A DNA stretch of 64,000 bases from Roseateles sp. SL47 (GCF_026625885.1 NZ_CP113068.1:2480001-2544000); one strand, 5' to 3'; counted from the stretch's first letter, positions 1 to 9,742 are shown. Notes: a model not told the origin generated them from the letters alone. Program-made: numbers and translations.

Positions 1-194
1 TAGGGTGGGCCTGGAGGATTGCAAGCCCTTTTTGTTGCACTGCACAAGAAATGTGGGAATGGCAGTCAGGCGCCTAGCCATGGGGGATGTACAGGCTTGG
101 TTGACGCCGCAGGGAGGGGCTGAAACTCACATCGGCGACAGTTGTGCTGCGCAGCAGCATGCCCCTGCGCGCGAGCGGCCCCGCTGCGGGCGGT
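1..194. other. Left-edge region without a supported gene
   Basis: No open frame in this stretch has a family signature. The long minus-strand frame that crosses it is the antisense mirror of the deacetylase gene. It probably carries the promoter and leader of that gene, but I see no convincing -35/-10 pair. A short direct repeat, TGCAC-TGCAC, lies near position 36. Confidence 0.5.
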
Positions 195-1175
195 ATGGTT
201 CAGCTCATGCTCGCCTTCCATTACGACCACCTCACGCTGGCGCTGCCGCAGGGCCATCGTTTCCCTCAGAGCAAGTACCAGATGCTGCGGGAGCGCCTGG
301 CGCAAGACCCGGGCCGCTTGCGCCTGCAGGTGGCCACCCCGGCCACGCGTGAGGAACTGCTGGTGGTTCACACGCCGGACTATGTGGACGCCGTGCTTCA
401 CGGCACGCTCAGCGCCGCCGCCCAGCGCGAGATCGGCTTTCCGTGGGGCGAGAGCCTGCCCAGGCGTTCGTTGTTCTCCGTGGGCGCCACCGTCCAGGCC
501 GCCCGCGCCGCACTGAAAGAGGGCGTGGCCGCCAGTCTGGCGGGCGGCACGCACCACGCCTATGCGGACAAGGGCAGTGGCTTCTGCGTCTTTAATGATG
601 TGGCCGTGGCCGCCCGGCTGATGCAGGCTGAATACCATCGTGCGAACAACGCACGGCGCGGCTTGCGTGTGGTGGTGATCGATCTGGACGTCCACCAGGG
701 CAACGGCACGGCCAGCATCTTTGCTGACGATGCCAGTGTGTTCACCCTGTCCCTGCATGGCGAAAAGAACTTTCCGTTCCGCAAGGAGGCCAGCGACCTG
801 GATGTCGGGTTGGCGGACCAGTGTGGAGACGACTGTTATTTGGAGGCCCTGGAAGACGCCCTGCAGCAGGTGTGGCTGCGCACGGCCGATCATCCGCCCT
901 CACTGGCGTTCTACCTTGCGGGGGCGGACGCGCACGAAGGAGACCGCCTGGGTCGGCTCAAGCTGAGCGCCGAGGCCTTGCATCGCCGTGACCAGATGGT
1001 GCTGGAGGCGCTGCATCGGCGGCATATTCCGGTGGCCATCAGCATGGCCGGGGGCTATGGGGAGGATCTGTCGGTGACGGTGGACATCCAGCAGCGGACC
1101 CTGGCCACAGCGGCTGAGTTCTGGAGTCGCTGGGCCGTGCAGACGGGGCCCGAGGCAGGGGCGGGTGAGGACTGA
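195..1175 (+). CDS. Histone deacetylase family protein (zinc amidohydrolase)
   Basis: Predicted zinc-dependent deacetylase of the HDAC / acetoin-utilisation / acetylpolyamine amidohydrolase superfamily, about 326 residues, cytoplasmic. The family core is complete: the HH pair near residues 120-121, the metal-binding VIDLDVHQGNG motif (Asp165 and His167), a second metal Asp in AGADAHEGD near 245, and the GGYG loop near 286 that carries the transition-state Tyr. The substrate could be an acetylated protein, polyamine or small amide and cannot be told from sequence. The frame is open back to a GTG at 144. I prefer ATG 195 or ATG 207, because the recognisable domain starts at the LAFHYDH segment just after them. 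The gene stands alone, with a cupin gene downstream in the same direction. Confidence 0.88.
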   Translation: MVQLMLAFHYDHLTLALPQGHRFPQSKYQMLRERLAQDPGRLRLQVATPATREELLVVHTPDYVDAVLHGTLSAAAQREIGFPWGESLPRRSLFSVGATVQAARAALKEGVAASLAGGTHHAYADKGSGFCVFNDVAVAARLMQAEYHRANNARRGLRVVVIDLDVHQGNGTASIFADDASVFTLSLHGEKNFPFRKEASDLDVGLADQCGDDCYLEALEDALQQVWLRTADHPPSLAFYLAGADAHEGDRLGRLKLSAEALHRRDQMVLEALHRRHIPVAISMAGGYGEDLSVTVDIQQRTLATAAEFWSRWAVQTGPEAGAGED

Positions 1176-1250
1176 AGCCACACCTCATCAACCAAAGCGC
1201 TTCAAGGTGCCACTCATAGGCCACCACCCACAGCGGCAGGAGGCTTCGCC

Positions 1251-2219
1251 ATGATCCCGGTTCTTCCCCCCGATCTCTGCATGCATCACACCGTCGCCAT
1301 GACGGACCTTCCCCCGGCGCAGACCGTGCAGGTGCCCTTGGCGCCGATGGGTGCGGCGGCGGTCGTCACGCGTCTGGTCGATGCCACGGAGACGGTGGCA
1401 GGCAAGCCGGTGCGTTTGCCCCCGCAGCCGGAACTGGAGGTTCAGGAGGTGACACTGGCGGCGGGGGAGACCTTGCCCGTTCCACCGGGGCTGGTCCAGC
1501 GTCATGCGCTGGTGCGCAGCGGAGCGCTGGAGGTGGGTACCACCAGCGCCAGGGCGCCGCAGCGCTTCACCGCCGGGCAATGGGTGCTGGACGATGGCCT
1601 CACGCCCTGGCGGGCCCCCGGCACGCCAGGGGCCGAGCCTGCCCGCCTCCTGGTGGTCAGCCATGTTCAACGTGGGCGGGGCGGGCAGGGGGCCCAGGCG
1701 CTATTGCCAACAGCGTTGCCAACGCCGTCGCCAACGCTTTTGCCCACGCCATCGCCGACATCCTTGCAGGCATCCGTTCGGAAACCGGGGGGAGAGTCCT
1801 TGAACGAGTCCATGAAGGAGTCCCTGAAAGAACCCCTGAAGGACCCGTCGAACGAGTCTTCCCCCAGGACTTCGATTCAGCCGTTGCTTCATACCGGATC
1901 GGACTACACCGGCCACCCCATCCAGATGCCGGATGGTCCCCTTCGGGTGATGGTTCACCGTTACGAGATCCCGGAGAACGCCACGCTGCCCTGGCACTTC
2001 CACCCCTATCAACGGTATGCCTACGTGGAAAGGGGTCGTTTGCAGGTGGAGGACCGGAACGGCCTCCGCCAGGTATTTCAGGCCGCAGACGTGCTGGTGG
2101 AGCAGCGCCAGGTGGTGCATCGCGGCACGAACCTCGGTCAGGAGCCCGTGGTCCTGCTGGTCTTTGATTACCTGCCCGAGAACACCCGCAACCACACCAC
2201 CCTGGCCGAACCCATCTGA
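1251..2219 (+). CDS. Bicupin protein with repetitive linker
   Basis: Cytoplasmic protein of 322 residues with two cupin-like halves. The C-terminal half (about 230-315) is a clear cupin: WHFHPYQ supplies His249 and His251, then comes Glu260, and the second motif contains His290, giving a full set of metal ligands. The N-terminal half (about 60-140) has the beta-strand pattern of a cupin but lacks the histidine cluster, so it is probably structural. The halves are joined by about 85 residues of low complexity, first PTPSPT-type repeats and then short KES/KEP/KDP repeats. The function is unknown; anti-sigma ChrR-like or dioxygenase-like roles are possible. An alternative start is the internal ATG at 1299. 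Confidence 0.7.
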   Translation: MIPVLPPDLCMHHTVAMTDLPPAQTVQVPLAPMGAAAVVTRLVDATETVAGKPVRLPPQPELEVQEVTLAAGETLPVPPGLVQRHALVRSGALEVGTTSARAPQRFTAGQWVLDDGLTPWRAPGTPGAEPARLLVVSHVQRGRGGQGAQALLPTALPTPSPTLLPTPSPTSLQASVRKPGGESLNESMKESLKEPLKDPSNESSPRTSIQPLLHTGSDYTGHPIQMPDGPLRVMVHRYEIPENATLPWHFHPYQRYAYVERGRLQVEDRNGLRQVFQAADVLVEQRQVVHRGTNLGQEPVVLLVFDYLPENTRNHTTLAEPI

Positions 2220-2314
2220 GTCCATCTGAGGCGATCCAGGCGCCGCCGGGGCCATCACCGACGGCGTTGCGCAGGCGACAGCGCCGCGCCCCGGTCCGGT
2301 GGAAGAATCGCCGC

Positions 2315-2761
2315 ATGAGCACCGACCGCCCCAGCCCCGAGCCTCGCAGCGCATACGCCTGCTTTGTCCCGGTCCCGACCCGCTGGATGGACAACGACAT
2401 CTACGGCCATCTCAACAATGTCGTCTACTACAGCCTGTTCGACACGGCGGTGAACCGCTATCTCATCGAACAGGGCGCCCTGGATATCCACCAGGGCGAG
2501 GTCATCGGCCTGGTGGTGGAAACTCATTGCAACTTTTTCGCCTCTCTGGCCTTCCCGCAGCAGGTGGAGGCCGGTTTGCGGGTCGCCCACCGGGGACGGT
2601 CGAGTGTGCGTTACGACATCGGCCTGTTTGCGCAAGGCGAGCCGCTGTGCGCTGCCGCCGGCCATTTTGTGCATGTCTATGTGGACCGCGGCTCGCGCCG
2701 CCCGGTGGCGGCGCTGCCGCCGGCCTATCAACAGGCCTTGCGGCCGCTGGAGTGTTCATGA
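2315..2761 (+). CDS. Acyl-CoA thioesterase, 4HBT hotdog fold
   Basis: Protein of 148 residues, the usual size for single-hotdog 4-hydroxybenzoyl-CoA thioesterase family members (YbgC/FcbC type), which hydrolyse acyl-CoA thioesters in the cytoplasm. The signature [13 protein letters not shown] at residues 23-35 contains the expected catalytic Asp (Asp28) and the GHLNN helix start. The acyl substrate cannot be predicted. ATG 2315 is chosen because the domain begins soon after it. The stop overlaps the start of the nitroreductase gene (ATGA), so the two are likely translationally coupled. Confidence 0.85.
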   Translation: MSTDRPSPEPRSAYACFVPVPTRWMDNDIYGHLNNVVYYSLFDTAVNRYLIEQGALDIHQGEVIGLVVETHCNFFASLAFPQQVEAGLRVAHRGRSSVRYDIGLFAQGEPLCAAAGHFVHVYVDRGSRRPVAALPPAYQQALRPLECS

Positions 2762-3489
2762 GTGTTCCGTCCTCTCTTCCGTCCTCTTTTGTGGCGCCCT
2801 CCCCGGACCAGACGGCGGCGGTGGAAGCCGCCATCCAGACCCGCCATTCCATGCGGGCCTTTCTTCCCACCCCGGTGCCACGTGAGCTGCTGGAGCGCAT
2901 TCTGGAAGTGGCCGCCCGGGCACCCTCCGGCACCAACACGCAGCCCTGGCAGGTGCATGTGCTCACCGGCCAGGCCCGCGAGCGGCTGGTGCAGCGCCTG
3001 CAGGCGGCCTACAACAACCCGGAAGCACTGGCCACCCATGCCGAGGAATATGCCTACTACCCGCAGGAGTGGGTCTCGCCCTATATCGACCGCCGCCGCA
3101 AGGTGGGCTGGGATTTGTACGGGCTGCTGGGCATCACCAAGGGCGACAAGGACCGCATGCACGCCCAGCATGGCCGCAACTACCGCTTCTTTGATGCGCC
3201 CGTGGGACTGATGTTCACCATCGACCGGGTGATGCAGCAGGGCAGTTGGCTGGACTACGGCATGTTTTTGCAGAATGTGATGGTGGCGGCGCGGGCCCAT
3301 GGCCTTCACACCTGCCCCCAGGCGGCCTTCACCCAATTCCACCGCCTGATCGCCGACGAGCTGAAGCTGGCACCCGAACAGATGCTGGTCTGCGGCATGG
3401 CCCTGGGTTATGCGGATCCCGAAGCCATCGAAAACACATTGGTCACCCAGCGGGAACCGGTCAGCGGATTTGTGCGCTTCCTCGATTGA
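2758..3489 (+). CDS. Nitroreductase family FMN-dependent oxidoreductase
   Basis: Protein of 243 residues of the nitroreductase superfamily, soluble homodimers that use FMN and NAD(P)H to reduce nitro groups, quinones or flavins. RHSMRAF at residues 29-35 is the FMN-phosphate-binding motif, and [10 protein letters not shown] at 55-64 is the family signature. The C-terminal CGMALGYAD segment matches the flavin-contacting end seen in the family. It starts inside the thioesterase stop codon (ATGA overlap), which suggests a two-gene operon. The N-terminal 20 residues are Ser/Pro-rich and probably disordered. Confidence 0.88.
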   Translation: MSVPSSLPSSFVAPSPDQTAAVEAAIQTRHSMRAFLPTPVPRELLERILEVAARAPSGTNTQPWQVHVLTGQARERLVQRLQAAYNNPEALATHAEEYAYYPQEWVSPYIDRRRKVGWDLYGLLGITKGDKDRMHAQHGRNYRFFDAPVGLMFTIDRVMQQGSWLDYGMFLQNVMVAARAHGLHTCPQAAFTQFHRLIADELKLAPEQMLVCGMALGYADPEAIENTLVTQREPVSGFVRFLD

Positions 3490-3601
3490 TGCGGCTCAAG
3501 CGGCGGCCCGTTGGCGGGCGATTGGTTGAGAATGGGCTTGAATGGCCGCCAGGTGCATCGAGCATTCTTCCAACCGCCCTGCGTCCCGATGGAGACCCGA
3601 C

Positions 3602-4585
3602 ATGAGCAAACCCCAGGTGCTGGTGGCCGTGAAGACCTTCAGCGATGTCGTCGACCGGCTTCGCCCCCACTTCGACGTCGAGACCCATGACACCGACCAG
3701 CCGCTGTCGCAGGAGGAGCTGATCCGCCGCCTGCAAGGCAAGGCCGGTGTCTACATCAGCGGCAGCAACAAGATCGACGCTGCGCTGCTGGCGGCCTGTC
3801 CGGACCTGCGGGCCATCTGCACCATGGCGGTGGGCTACAACAACATCGATGTTCCCGCCTGCACGGCCCGCAGCGTGCTGGTGAGCAATGCCCCGGATGT
3901 CCTCACCGAAACCACGGCGGACTTCGGTTTCGCGCTGATGATGGCCACGGCCCGCCGCATCACCGAAAGCGAGCAATTCCTGCGGCGCGGGGAATGGAAA
4001 CACTGGTCGGTCACCCTGTTTGCGGGGGCCGACATCCATGGCGCCACCCTGGGCGTGCTGGGCATGGGGCGCATCGGTGCGGCCATTGCACGGCGCGGCC
4101 ACCTGGGCTTTGGCATGCCCGTGCTTTATCACAACCGCAGCCGGTTGCCGGCGGCGCAGGAAGCGCCGCTGGGCGCGCAATGGGTGGAAAAGGACGAACT
4201 GCTGCGCCGGGCCGACCACCTGGTCATCGTCGTGCCCTACAGCCCGTCCTCGCATCACATGGTGGCCGAGCGCGAACTCGCACTGATGAAGCCGACGGCC
4301 ACGCTCACCAACATCGCCCGAGGCGGCGTGGTGGACGATGCCGCCCTGGCGCGGGCGCTGCAGGCCGGCCAGCTGGCCGCTGCGGGCCTGGACGTGTTTG
4401 AAGGCGAACCCCAGGTGCATCCGGCGCTGCTGGCGTGTTCCAACGTTGTGCTGACGCCCCACATCGCCAGTGCCACCGTCGCCACCCGCCGCGCCATGAG
4501 CCATCTGGCAGTGGACAACCTGATTGCAGCGCTGACCGGCGGCACACCACCCACAGCGCTCAACCCCGAGGTGCTGAAGTCCTGA
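3602..4585 (+). CDS. D-2-hydroxyacid dehydrogenase (glyoxylate/hydroxypyruvate reductase type)
   Basis: NAD(P)-dependent D-isomer 2-hydroxyacid dehydrogenase of 327 residues. The Rossmann motif GMGRIG lies at 154-159, and the catalytic triad is Arg240 in NIARGG, the Glu in DVFEGEP (265-270) and His287 in TPHIAS. HNRSR after the second strand resembles the NADP-preferring glyoxylate/2-ketogluconate reductases (GhrB-like), so a role in removing glyoxylate or hydroxypyruvate is likely. The exact substrate is an inference. The frame is open further upstream, but ATG 3602 fits the family N-terminus. It is separated from its neighbours by short gaps. Confidence 0.87.
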   Translation: MSKPQVLVAVKTFSDVVDRLRPHFDVETHDTDQPLSQEELIRRLQGKAGVYISGSNKIDAALLAACPDLRAICTMAVGYNNIDVPACTARSVLVSNAPDVLTETTADFGFALMMATARRITESEQFLRRGEWKHWSVTLFAGADIHGATLGVLGMGRIGAAIARRGHLGFGMPVLYHNRSRLPAAQEAPLGAQWVEKDELLRRADHLVIVVPYSPSSHHMVAERELALMKPTATLTNIARGGVVDDAALARALQAGQLAAAGLDVFEGEPQVHPALLACSNVVLTPHIASATVATRRAMSHLAVDNLIAALTGGTPPTALNPEVLKS

Positions 4586-4643
4586 GCCGACACTGCTGAC
4601 ATGCGGTGGCTGCCAGACTGGCCGAGGCTGAGACAATCGACCC

Positions 4644-6062
4644 ATGACGCTTGTTGACGCTTTGCTGATCGGCCTGGTGGCCTTGTCCCTCCTCACGCTG
4701 ATCCTTCTGGTGCTGCTGTGGCGCCGCTCCACCGAGCCCGCGCTGGCACCTGAACCGGTCGGCCCTTTGATCCAGCAGTCCAGCGAACGGCTGGACCGGT
4801 CCCTGCGGGACGAACTGAACCGGGTGAACAGCGCCCTGCGGCAGGACACGCTGGCCACGCTGTCGCAATTCCAGCAGTCGCTGCTGACGCAGGGTGGCGA
4901 TGTCGCCCGCACCCAGAACGAGCAGATCGACAGTTTCCGGGTGCAACTGGGCCATTTGCAGCAGTCGCTGGCCCAGCAGGCCGCCACGGCCCGGGAAGCC
5001 CAGGACACCGCTGCGGCCCGTCTGGGCAGCCTGCTCACCGAACAGCTCCAGGCTTTGGCCCAACGCAATGAAGCCGGCCTGGCCGAGACCCGCCGCACGG
5101 TGGAAGCTCGTCTGCAGAGCATCCAGCAGGACAATGAAAAGAAGCTGGAGCAGATGCGGGCCACCGTGGATGAAAAGCTTCATGCCACGCTGGAGCAGCG
5201 GCTGGGCGAAAGTTTCAAGCAGGTGGCCGAGCGGCTGGAGCAGGTCTATCGCGGCCTGGGAGAAATGCAGACGCTGGCCCGGGACGTGGGCTCACTCAAC
5301 CGGGTGCTGACCAACGTCAAGACACGCGGCATCTTCGGCGAAGTGCAACTGGCCGGTTTGCTGGAGCAGGTGTTCACCCCCGAACAATATGCCTCCAACG
5401 TCGAAACGGTGCCCGGCACCGGCGCCCGTGTGGAATTCGCCCTGAAGCTGCCCGGTCAGCGTGATGACGGCCAGCCGCTGTGGCTGCCGATCGACGCGAA
5501 GTTTCCCCGGGAGGACTATGAGCGGCTGCTGGAAGCGCAGGAGCGCGCCGACGCGCCGGCCGCAGACCAGGCCGGCCGGGCCATCGAGACCCGCCTGCGG
5601 CTGGAGGCCAAGACCATCCGCGAGAAATACCTCGGCCCGCCCCACACCACCGACTTCGCCCTGCTGTTCCTGCCCACCGAGGGGCTTTATGCCGAAGCGC
5701 TCCGGCGCCCCGGCCTGACCGAATCCCTGCAGCGGGACTACAAGGTCATGCTGGTGGGCCCCACCACGCTGCTGGCGACCCTGTCCAGCCTGCAGATGGG
5801 CTTCCGCACCCTGGCGCTGGAAAAGCGCTCGGCCGAGGTCTGGGAAGTGCTGTCCGCCGTGAAGACGGAATTCGGCAAGTTTGGTGAAGTGCTGGCCAAG
5901 ACCAAGAAGAAGCTGGAAGAAGCGAGCAACACCATTGATGCGGCGGAAGTGCGCACCCGTGCCATGACCCGTCGTCTCAAGACGGTGGAAGCCTTGCCGG
6001 ACGACCAGATGTCCCGGGTGTTGCAACTCGGTCAGGCGGACGAGGAGGGCGCGGCCGGATGA
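4644..6062 (+). CDS. rmuC: DNA recombination protein RmuC
   Basis: Protein of 472 residues with the RmuC architecture: one N-terminal membrane helix (about 5-26), a long coiled coil rich in Gln, Glu and Leu (about 45-220), and a nuclease-like RmuC domain (about 230-430) containing GIFGEVQLAGLLEQV and the LPIDAKFPREDY segment. In E. coli, RmuC limits recombination at inverted repeats; the catalytic activity is presumed from its PD-(D/E)XK-like fold. A -10-like GACAAT lies just ahead of the ATG. The stop overlaps the MFS gene start by ATGA. Confidence 0.93.
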   Translation: MTLVDALLIGLVALSLLTLILLVLLWRRSTEPALAPEPVGPLIQQSSERLDRSLRDELNRVNSALRQDTLATLSQFQQSLLTQGGDVARTQNEQIDSFRVQLGHLQQSLAQQAATAREAQDTAAARLGSLLTEQLQALAQRNEAGLAETRRTVEARLQSIQQDNEKKLEQMRATVDEKLHATLEQRLGESFKQVAERLEQVYRGLGEMQTLARDVGSLNRVLTNVKTRGIFGEVQLAGLLEQVFTPEQYASNVETVPGTGARVEFALKLPGQRDDGQPLWLPIDAKFPREDYERLLEAQERADAPAADQAGRAIETRLRLEAKTIREKYLGPPHTTDFALLFLPTEGLYAEALRRPGLTESLQRDYKVMLVGPTTLLATLSSLQMGFRTLALEKRSAEVWEVLSAVKTEFGKFGEVLAKTKKKLEEASNTIDAAEVRTRAMTRRLKTVEALPDDQMSRVLQLGQADEEGAAG

Positions 6063-7324
6063 CGCCTGGGCCCGCCCCGCAGCCTGGGCCGTCGTCGAAC
6101 CAACCTGGTGTGGACGGCGAGGCCGGTGTGCCCGGCCCTTCCGGCGTCAGCCGCGCCTTCCCGGCGGTGATTGCCACCCTGGTGGCGGTGCATGCCTGCA
6201 TGGCGGTCACCCGGGTGACCGCCAGCCTCTGGGTGCTGGATCGCGGCTTCGGCGAATGGACCGTCGGACTGCTGCAAAGCCTGTTTGCGGTGGCCCCGGT
6301 GGGCCTGTCCCTGTGGGCCGGCCGACTGGCGGACCGGTTTGGTTTTCATCGTCCGGTGGGTGTTGGGGCCGTGATGGGCTTCGCCGGCGCGGTAGCGGCC
6401 TTGCTCGCTTCCTTGTTCCAGCTCCTGCCGCTGATGGCGCTGAGCTGCCTGCTGTGCGGCGGCGCGGTGGCGGTGGCCGCCGTGGCGATCCAGCGCGAAG
6501 CCGGGCTGATGGCGGCCGACGCCTCGCAACTGAAGCGGGTGTTCAGCTGGGTGGCCCTGGGGCCCGCGCTGTCCAATGCGGTGGCGCCGGTGGCGGCGGG
6601 GCTGCTGATGGATCATGCCGGCTTCAGTTCGGCATTTGCCTTGGGCGTGCTGCTGCCGGTCGCGGCCTGGGCCCTCGCGCTCCGCGTGCCGCGCCACACC
6701 CCCCCACCGTCGCGTTTGTCCGGTGGCAAACCGCTTCCGGCCTGGGACCTGCTGCGGGATCCGGCCCTGCGCCATCTGCTGGTCATCAACGTGGCCATGT
6801 CGGCCTGCTGGGATGCTCACAGCTTTGTGGTGCCGGTCATCGGCCATGCGAAGGCCTTGTCGGCCTCCGGCATCGGCCTGGTGCTGGGCAGCTTCGCGGC
6901 GGCCGCCACGCTGGTGCGGCTGGCCATCGTGCGCTGGGCTCACCGGCTGGATGAGATGAAGGCGCTGCGTTCGGCCATTACCGTCGCCATGGCGGTGCTG
7001 CTGATCTATGCCTGGTTGCCCGGCATGGTGGGGCTGATGGTGGGATCGGCCATTCTGGGCATGGCGCTGGGCTCGGTGCAGCCGATGGTGCTTGCCAAGC
7101 TGCATCAGGTCACCCCGCCCGACCGGCACGGTCAGGCGCTGGGCCTGAGAGGCCTGGCCAGCAACAGCGCCACGGTCGCCATGCCGATGGGCTTTGGCAT
7201 GCTGGCCTCCGCCAGTGTCCCGTTTGCGCCGTTGTGGCTGATGGCGTCCATTTTGGTCGGCGCGCAATGGAGTGCGCGGCAGGTGAGCCCCTCCCTGCTG
7301 TCGGGCCCGCCGGATCAGAAATAG
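6059..7324 (+). CDS. MFS transporter
   Basis: Integral inner-membrane protein of 421 residues with about twelve hydrophobic segments and the major facilitator motif between helices 2 and 3 (WAGRLADRFGFHRPV). The substrate is unknown; the sequence looks like a small-molecule efflux type rather than a sugar importer. The first 35 residues are Pro/Gly-rich and cytoplasmic. Translation is coupled to rmuC by an ATGA overlap, but I see no functional link between the two. A perfect 14-bp palindrome lies 18 bp after the stop. Confidence 0.85.
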   Translation: MTPGPAPQPGPSSNQPGVDGEAGVPGPSGVSRAFPAVIATLVAVHACMAVTRVTASLWVLDRGFGEWTVGLLQSLFAVAPVGLSLWAGRLADRFGFHRPVGVGAVMGFAGAVAALLASLFQLLPLMALSCLLCGGAVAVAAVAIQREAGLMAADASQLKRVFSWVALGPALSNAVAPVAAGLLMDHAGFSSAFALGVLLPVAAWALALRVPRHTPPPSRLSGGKPLPAWDLLRDPALRHLLVINVAMSACWDAHSFVVPVIGHAKALSASGIGLVLGSFAAAATLVRLAIVRWAHRLDEMKALRSAITVAMAVLLIYAWLPGMVGLMVGSAILGMALGSVQPMVLAKLHQVTPPDRHGQALGLRGLASNSATVAMPMGFGMLASASVPFAPLWLMASILVGAQWSARQVSPSLLSGPPDQK

Positions 7325-7342
7325 GCATTTGAATGCTTGCTC

Positions 7343-7356
7343 CCCGCATATGCGGG
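7343..7356. promoter_or_regulatory. Perfect 14-bp palindrome CCCGCATATGCGGG
   Basis: Complete dyad symmetry with no spacer, 18 bp after the MFS stop codon. No T-run follows, so it is not a standard intrinsic terminator. A dimeric regulator site is possible; no regulator can be named. Confidence 0.4.
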
Positions 7357-7609
7357 ACCCGTGTCATTGCATTTGAAACACGGTTGCAGACAATGACCTG
7401 GGGATGGATTGGCATTGAATGCGAGCGTTGGGAAACGCGACATTGGCCACACGGAGCCTTTTTGTCCTTGTTGCTCTTTGGGCCCCATTGCAATGACACC
7501 GGGCGTTGAGGCGCTGGCCGAATAGTCTGATTTTTGTGCCGCTCCTGTCTCATTGACCGGCCATTCGGTCATCTCTCCCGCTTCTCTGTGGCACGCCTTT
7601 CAGGGGCTG

Positions 7610-7621
7610 TCACATTTGTGA
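7610..7621. promoter_or_regulatory. 12-bp dyad TCACATTTGTGA upstream of the protease
   Basis: TCACA and TGTGA half sites separated by TT, about 180 bp upstream of the protease start. These are CRP/FNR-type half sites in the opposite order to a classical CRP site (TGTGA-N6-TCACA), so assignment to that family is not secure. Confidence 0.3.
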
Positions 7622-7800
7622 ACAAAAGACTTCTAAGGGATTTCCTTTCCTGTCAGGTCTTGCAGGTGGAGGTGCCAACTCTGTGAAGTCATTCCTACAC
7701 TGCGTCACACGCCGTGAATGAATCCACAAACGGCGCGGTGTCGATCCAGGCTGCGCGTTGCAACCGGACGATGGGAATGGAAACCATGGAGATCATCAGC

Positions 7801-9642
7801 ATGATGCGTTTGACCAAGCTCAGCCGTGCGCTTGCCCTGGGACTCTTTGCAGTTAGCTCCACCGCCTTTGCCGGCGTTCCTTCCGTCGATGTGAACAGTG
7901 CGCGTCAGGCGCAGCCCGAGCAGACGGACCGTCTGATCGTGAAGTACAAGGATGGCAGCGTGGCCGTGCAGCAAAAGCTGGGGGTGGCCGTGCAGGCGCA
8001 TCCCGTGGCCAGCGATGCGCTGGGCACACGCACCCAGACCCTGCAACAGCTGGCCGCGCCCTGGGGCGCACGGGTCAGCCTGCTGCGCCAGACCGGTACC
8101 GGCGCCCACGTCTTCAAGCTGGACCGTGAGCTGAGCCTGACGCAACTGCGTGACCTCGCCACGCAGATCAAGGCGAACGACGCCAACGTGGAATATGTCG
8201 AGCCTGATCGCAAGATGTATGCGATGGCCACGCCCACCGACCCGAGCTACAGCAACCAGTGGGACCTGTTTGAAACCACCGGCGGTATCCGCGCTCCGGC
8301 GGCCTGGGACCAGGCCACCGGCACCGGTGTGGTGGTGGCGGTGATCGATACCGGTTACCGCCCCCATGCGGACCTGAGTGGCCAGTTTGCCGTCACCAGC
8401 GGCACGACCACGGTCGCGGGTTACGACTTCATCGCCGACACGGCCGTGTCGGTGGACGGCAATGGCCGAGACAACGATGCCCTGGACCCCGGTGACTATT
8501 ACGCGGCCAATGCCTGCGGTTCCGGCGTTCCCGGCTCCAATTCCAGCTGGCACGGCACGCACGTGGCCGGCACGATCGCAGCCAAGGCCAACAACGGCCA
8601 GGGTATCGCGGGGATTGCCTACAACGCCAAGATCCTGCCGGTGCGGGTGCTGGGCAAGTGCGGCGGCTACACCTCCGACATTGCGGACGGCATCACCTGG
8701 GCTTCGGGCGGCACCGTGTCCGGGATTCCCGCCAACGCCAATCCGGCCAAGGTGCTGAATCTGTCGCTGGGCGGCAGCGGCAGCTGCGACACCACCACGC
8801 AGACGGCGGTGAACGGCGCCCGTTCCCGCGGGTCCAGCGTCATCGTCGCCGCCGGCAACTCGGCCGCCAATGCGGCCAACTACAGCCCGGCCAGTTGCTC
8901 CGGGGTGGTGACCGTGGCGGCGACCAACCGCAGCGGTGGCCGTGCCTCGTATTCCAACTACGGCTCCATCGTGGCGCTGGCCGCCCCAGGCGGGGACTCC
9001 GGCACCGGCAACGGCATCTACTCCACACTCAATGCCGGCACCACCACCCCGGGCGCCGACAGCTACGCCTACTACTCCGGCACCTCGATGGCCACGCCCC
9101 ACGTGGCAGCCGTGGCGGCGCTGATGTATAGCGTGCAGCCTACAGCCACGCCGGACCAGATCACGGCCGCCCTCAAGAGCAGTGCCCGCGCCTTCCCGGC
9201 CACCTGCAGCCAGTGCGGCACCGGCATCCTGGACGCCAATGCCGCCATCACGGCCATCCTGAGTGGCACCGGCGGTGGCGGTGGCACAGCCATCTCCGAA
9301 ACCACGGCCTCCAATGACACCCGTGCCACTGCACAAGTCATTGCCTCGCCGGGCGGCACGATCAGCGGCAGCCTGTCCACGACCACGGACACCGACTACT
9401 ACGCGGTCTCCCTGCCCGCAGGGGCCACGCTGTCGGCCTCGCTGCCCAATGCCAGCGGCGTGGATTACGACCTCTATCTCTACAGCAGCACCGGCAGCAC
9501 CCTGAAGTCCAGCACGCTGAGCGCAGGCAATACCGACAGCTTCACCTATTCCAACACCACCACGGCCGCAATCACCGTCTATGTACGGGTGGCCTACTAC
9601 AGCGGCGGAGCAGGCACTTATGCACTGACGCTTGGGTGGTGA
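7801..9642 (+). CDS. Secreted S8 family serine protease (subtilase) with PPC domain
   Basis: Pre-pro-protease of 613 residues. A Sec signal peptide covers residues 1-24 (hydrophobic core, cleavage after AFA). An inhibitor I9-like propeptide follows to about 140. The peptidase S8 catalytic triad is Asp183 (VIDTGYR), His251 (HGTHVAG) and Ser429 (GTSMATPH). After a Gly-rich hinge (490-496), the C-terminus is a bacterial pre-peptidase C-terminal (PPC) beta domain that usually helps secretion and is then removed. ATG 7801 is preferred over the upstream GTG 7714 because GGAG sits 9 nt before it and the signal peptide then starts at residue 1. It is probably an extracellular general protease; the specificity is unknown. 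Confidence 0.93.
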   Translation: MMRLTKLSRALALGLFAVSSTAFAGVPSVDVNSARQAQPEQTDRLIVKYKDGSVAVQQKLGVAVQAHPVASDALGTRTQTLQQLAAPWGARVSLLRQTGTGAHVFKLDRELSLTQLRDLATQIKANDANVEYVEPDRKMYAMATPTDPSYSNQWDLFETTGGIRAPAAWDQATGTGVVVAVIDTGYRPHADLSGQFAVTSGTTTVAGYDFIADTAVSVDGNGRDNDALDPGDYYAANACGSGVPGSNSSWHGTHVAGTIAAKANNGQGIAGIAYNAKILPVRVLGKCGGYTSDIADGITWASGGTVSGIPANANPAKVLNLSLGGSGSCDTTTQTAVNGARSRGSSVIVAAGNSAANAANYSPASCSGVVTVAATNRSGGRASYSNYGSIVALAAPGGDSGTGNGIYSTLNAGTTTPGADSYAYYSGTSMATPHVAAVAALMYSVQPTATPDQITAALKSSARAFPATCSQCGTGILDANAAITAILSGTGGGGGTAISETTASNDTRATAQVIASPGGTISGSLSTTTDTDYYAVSLPAGATLSASLPNASGVDYDLYLYSSTGSTLKSSTLSAGNTDSFTYSNTTTAAITVYVRVAYYSGGAGTYALTLGW

Positions 9643-9712
9643 TGGCCCTTCTTGCCAATCACCTCGCTTGGTAAGCCGGGTGCCCTGGGCCCGAACGGGG
9701 CACCTGTTGATT

Positions 9713-9742
9713 CCCGCCGACGCGAGTCGGCGGGTTTTTTTT
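9713..9742 (+). terminator. Intrinsic terminator after the protease gene
   Basis: A perfect 9-bp GC-rich stem (CCCGCCGAC / GTCGGCGGG) with a GCGA loop is followed by eight T residues. It lies about 70 bp after the protease stop and before the DUF971 gene. Confidence 0.93.

Larger units (their letters stand above)
7325..7800. other. 476-bp intergenic region upstream of the secreted protease
   Basis: No gene is supported here. The region is visibly richer in A and T than the flanking genes, as expected for a promoter region. It contains two perfect dyads, listed separately (7343-7356 and 7610-7621). The protease ribosome-binding site is the GGAG ahead of ATG 7801. Short frames on both strands lack family features. 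Confidence 0.6.

Noticed and set aside
28..50. TGCAC-TGCAC repeat as a possible PhaR-type operator
   Set aside because: Too short and without linked polyhydroxyalkanoate genes; no basis beyond a vague motif likeness.
3461..5164. 567-codon minus-strand open frame
   Set aside because: Covers the hydroxyacid dehydrogenase and rmuC in antisense. The coding strand has clear motifs and coupling; this frame has none.
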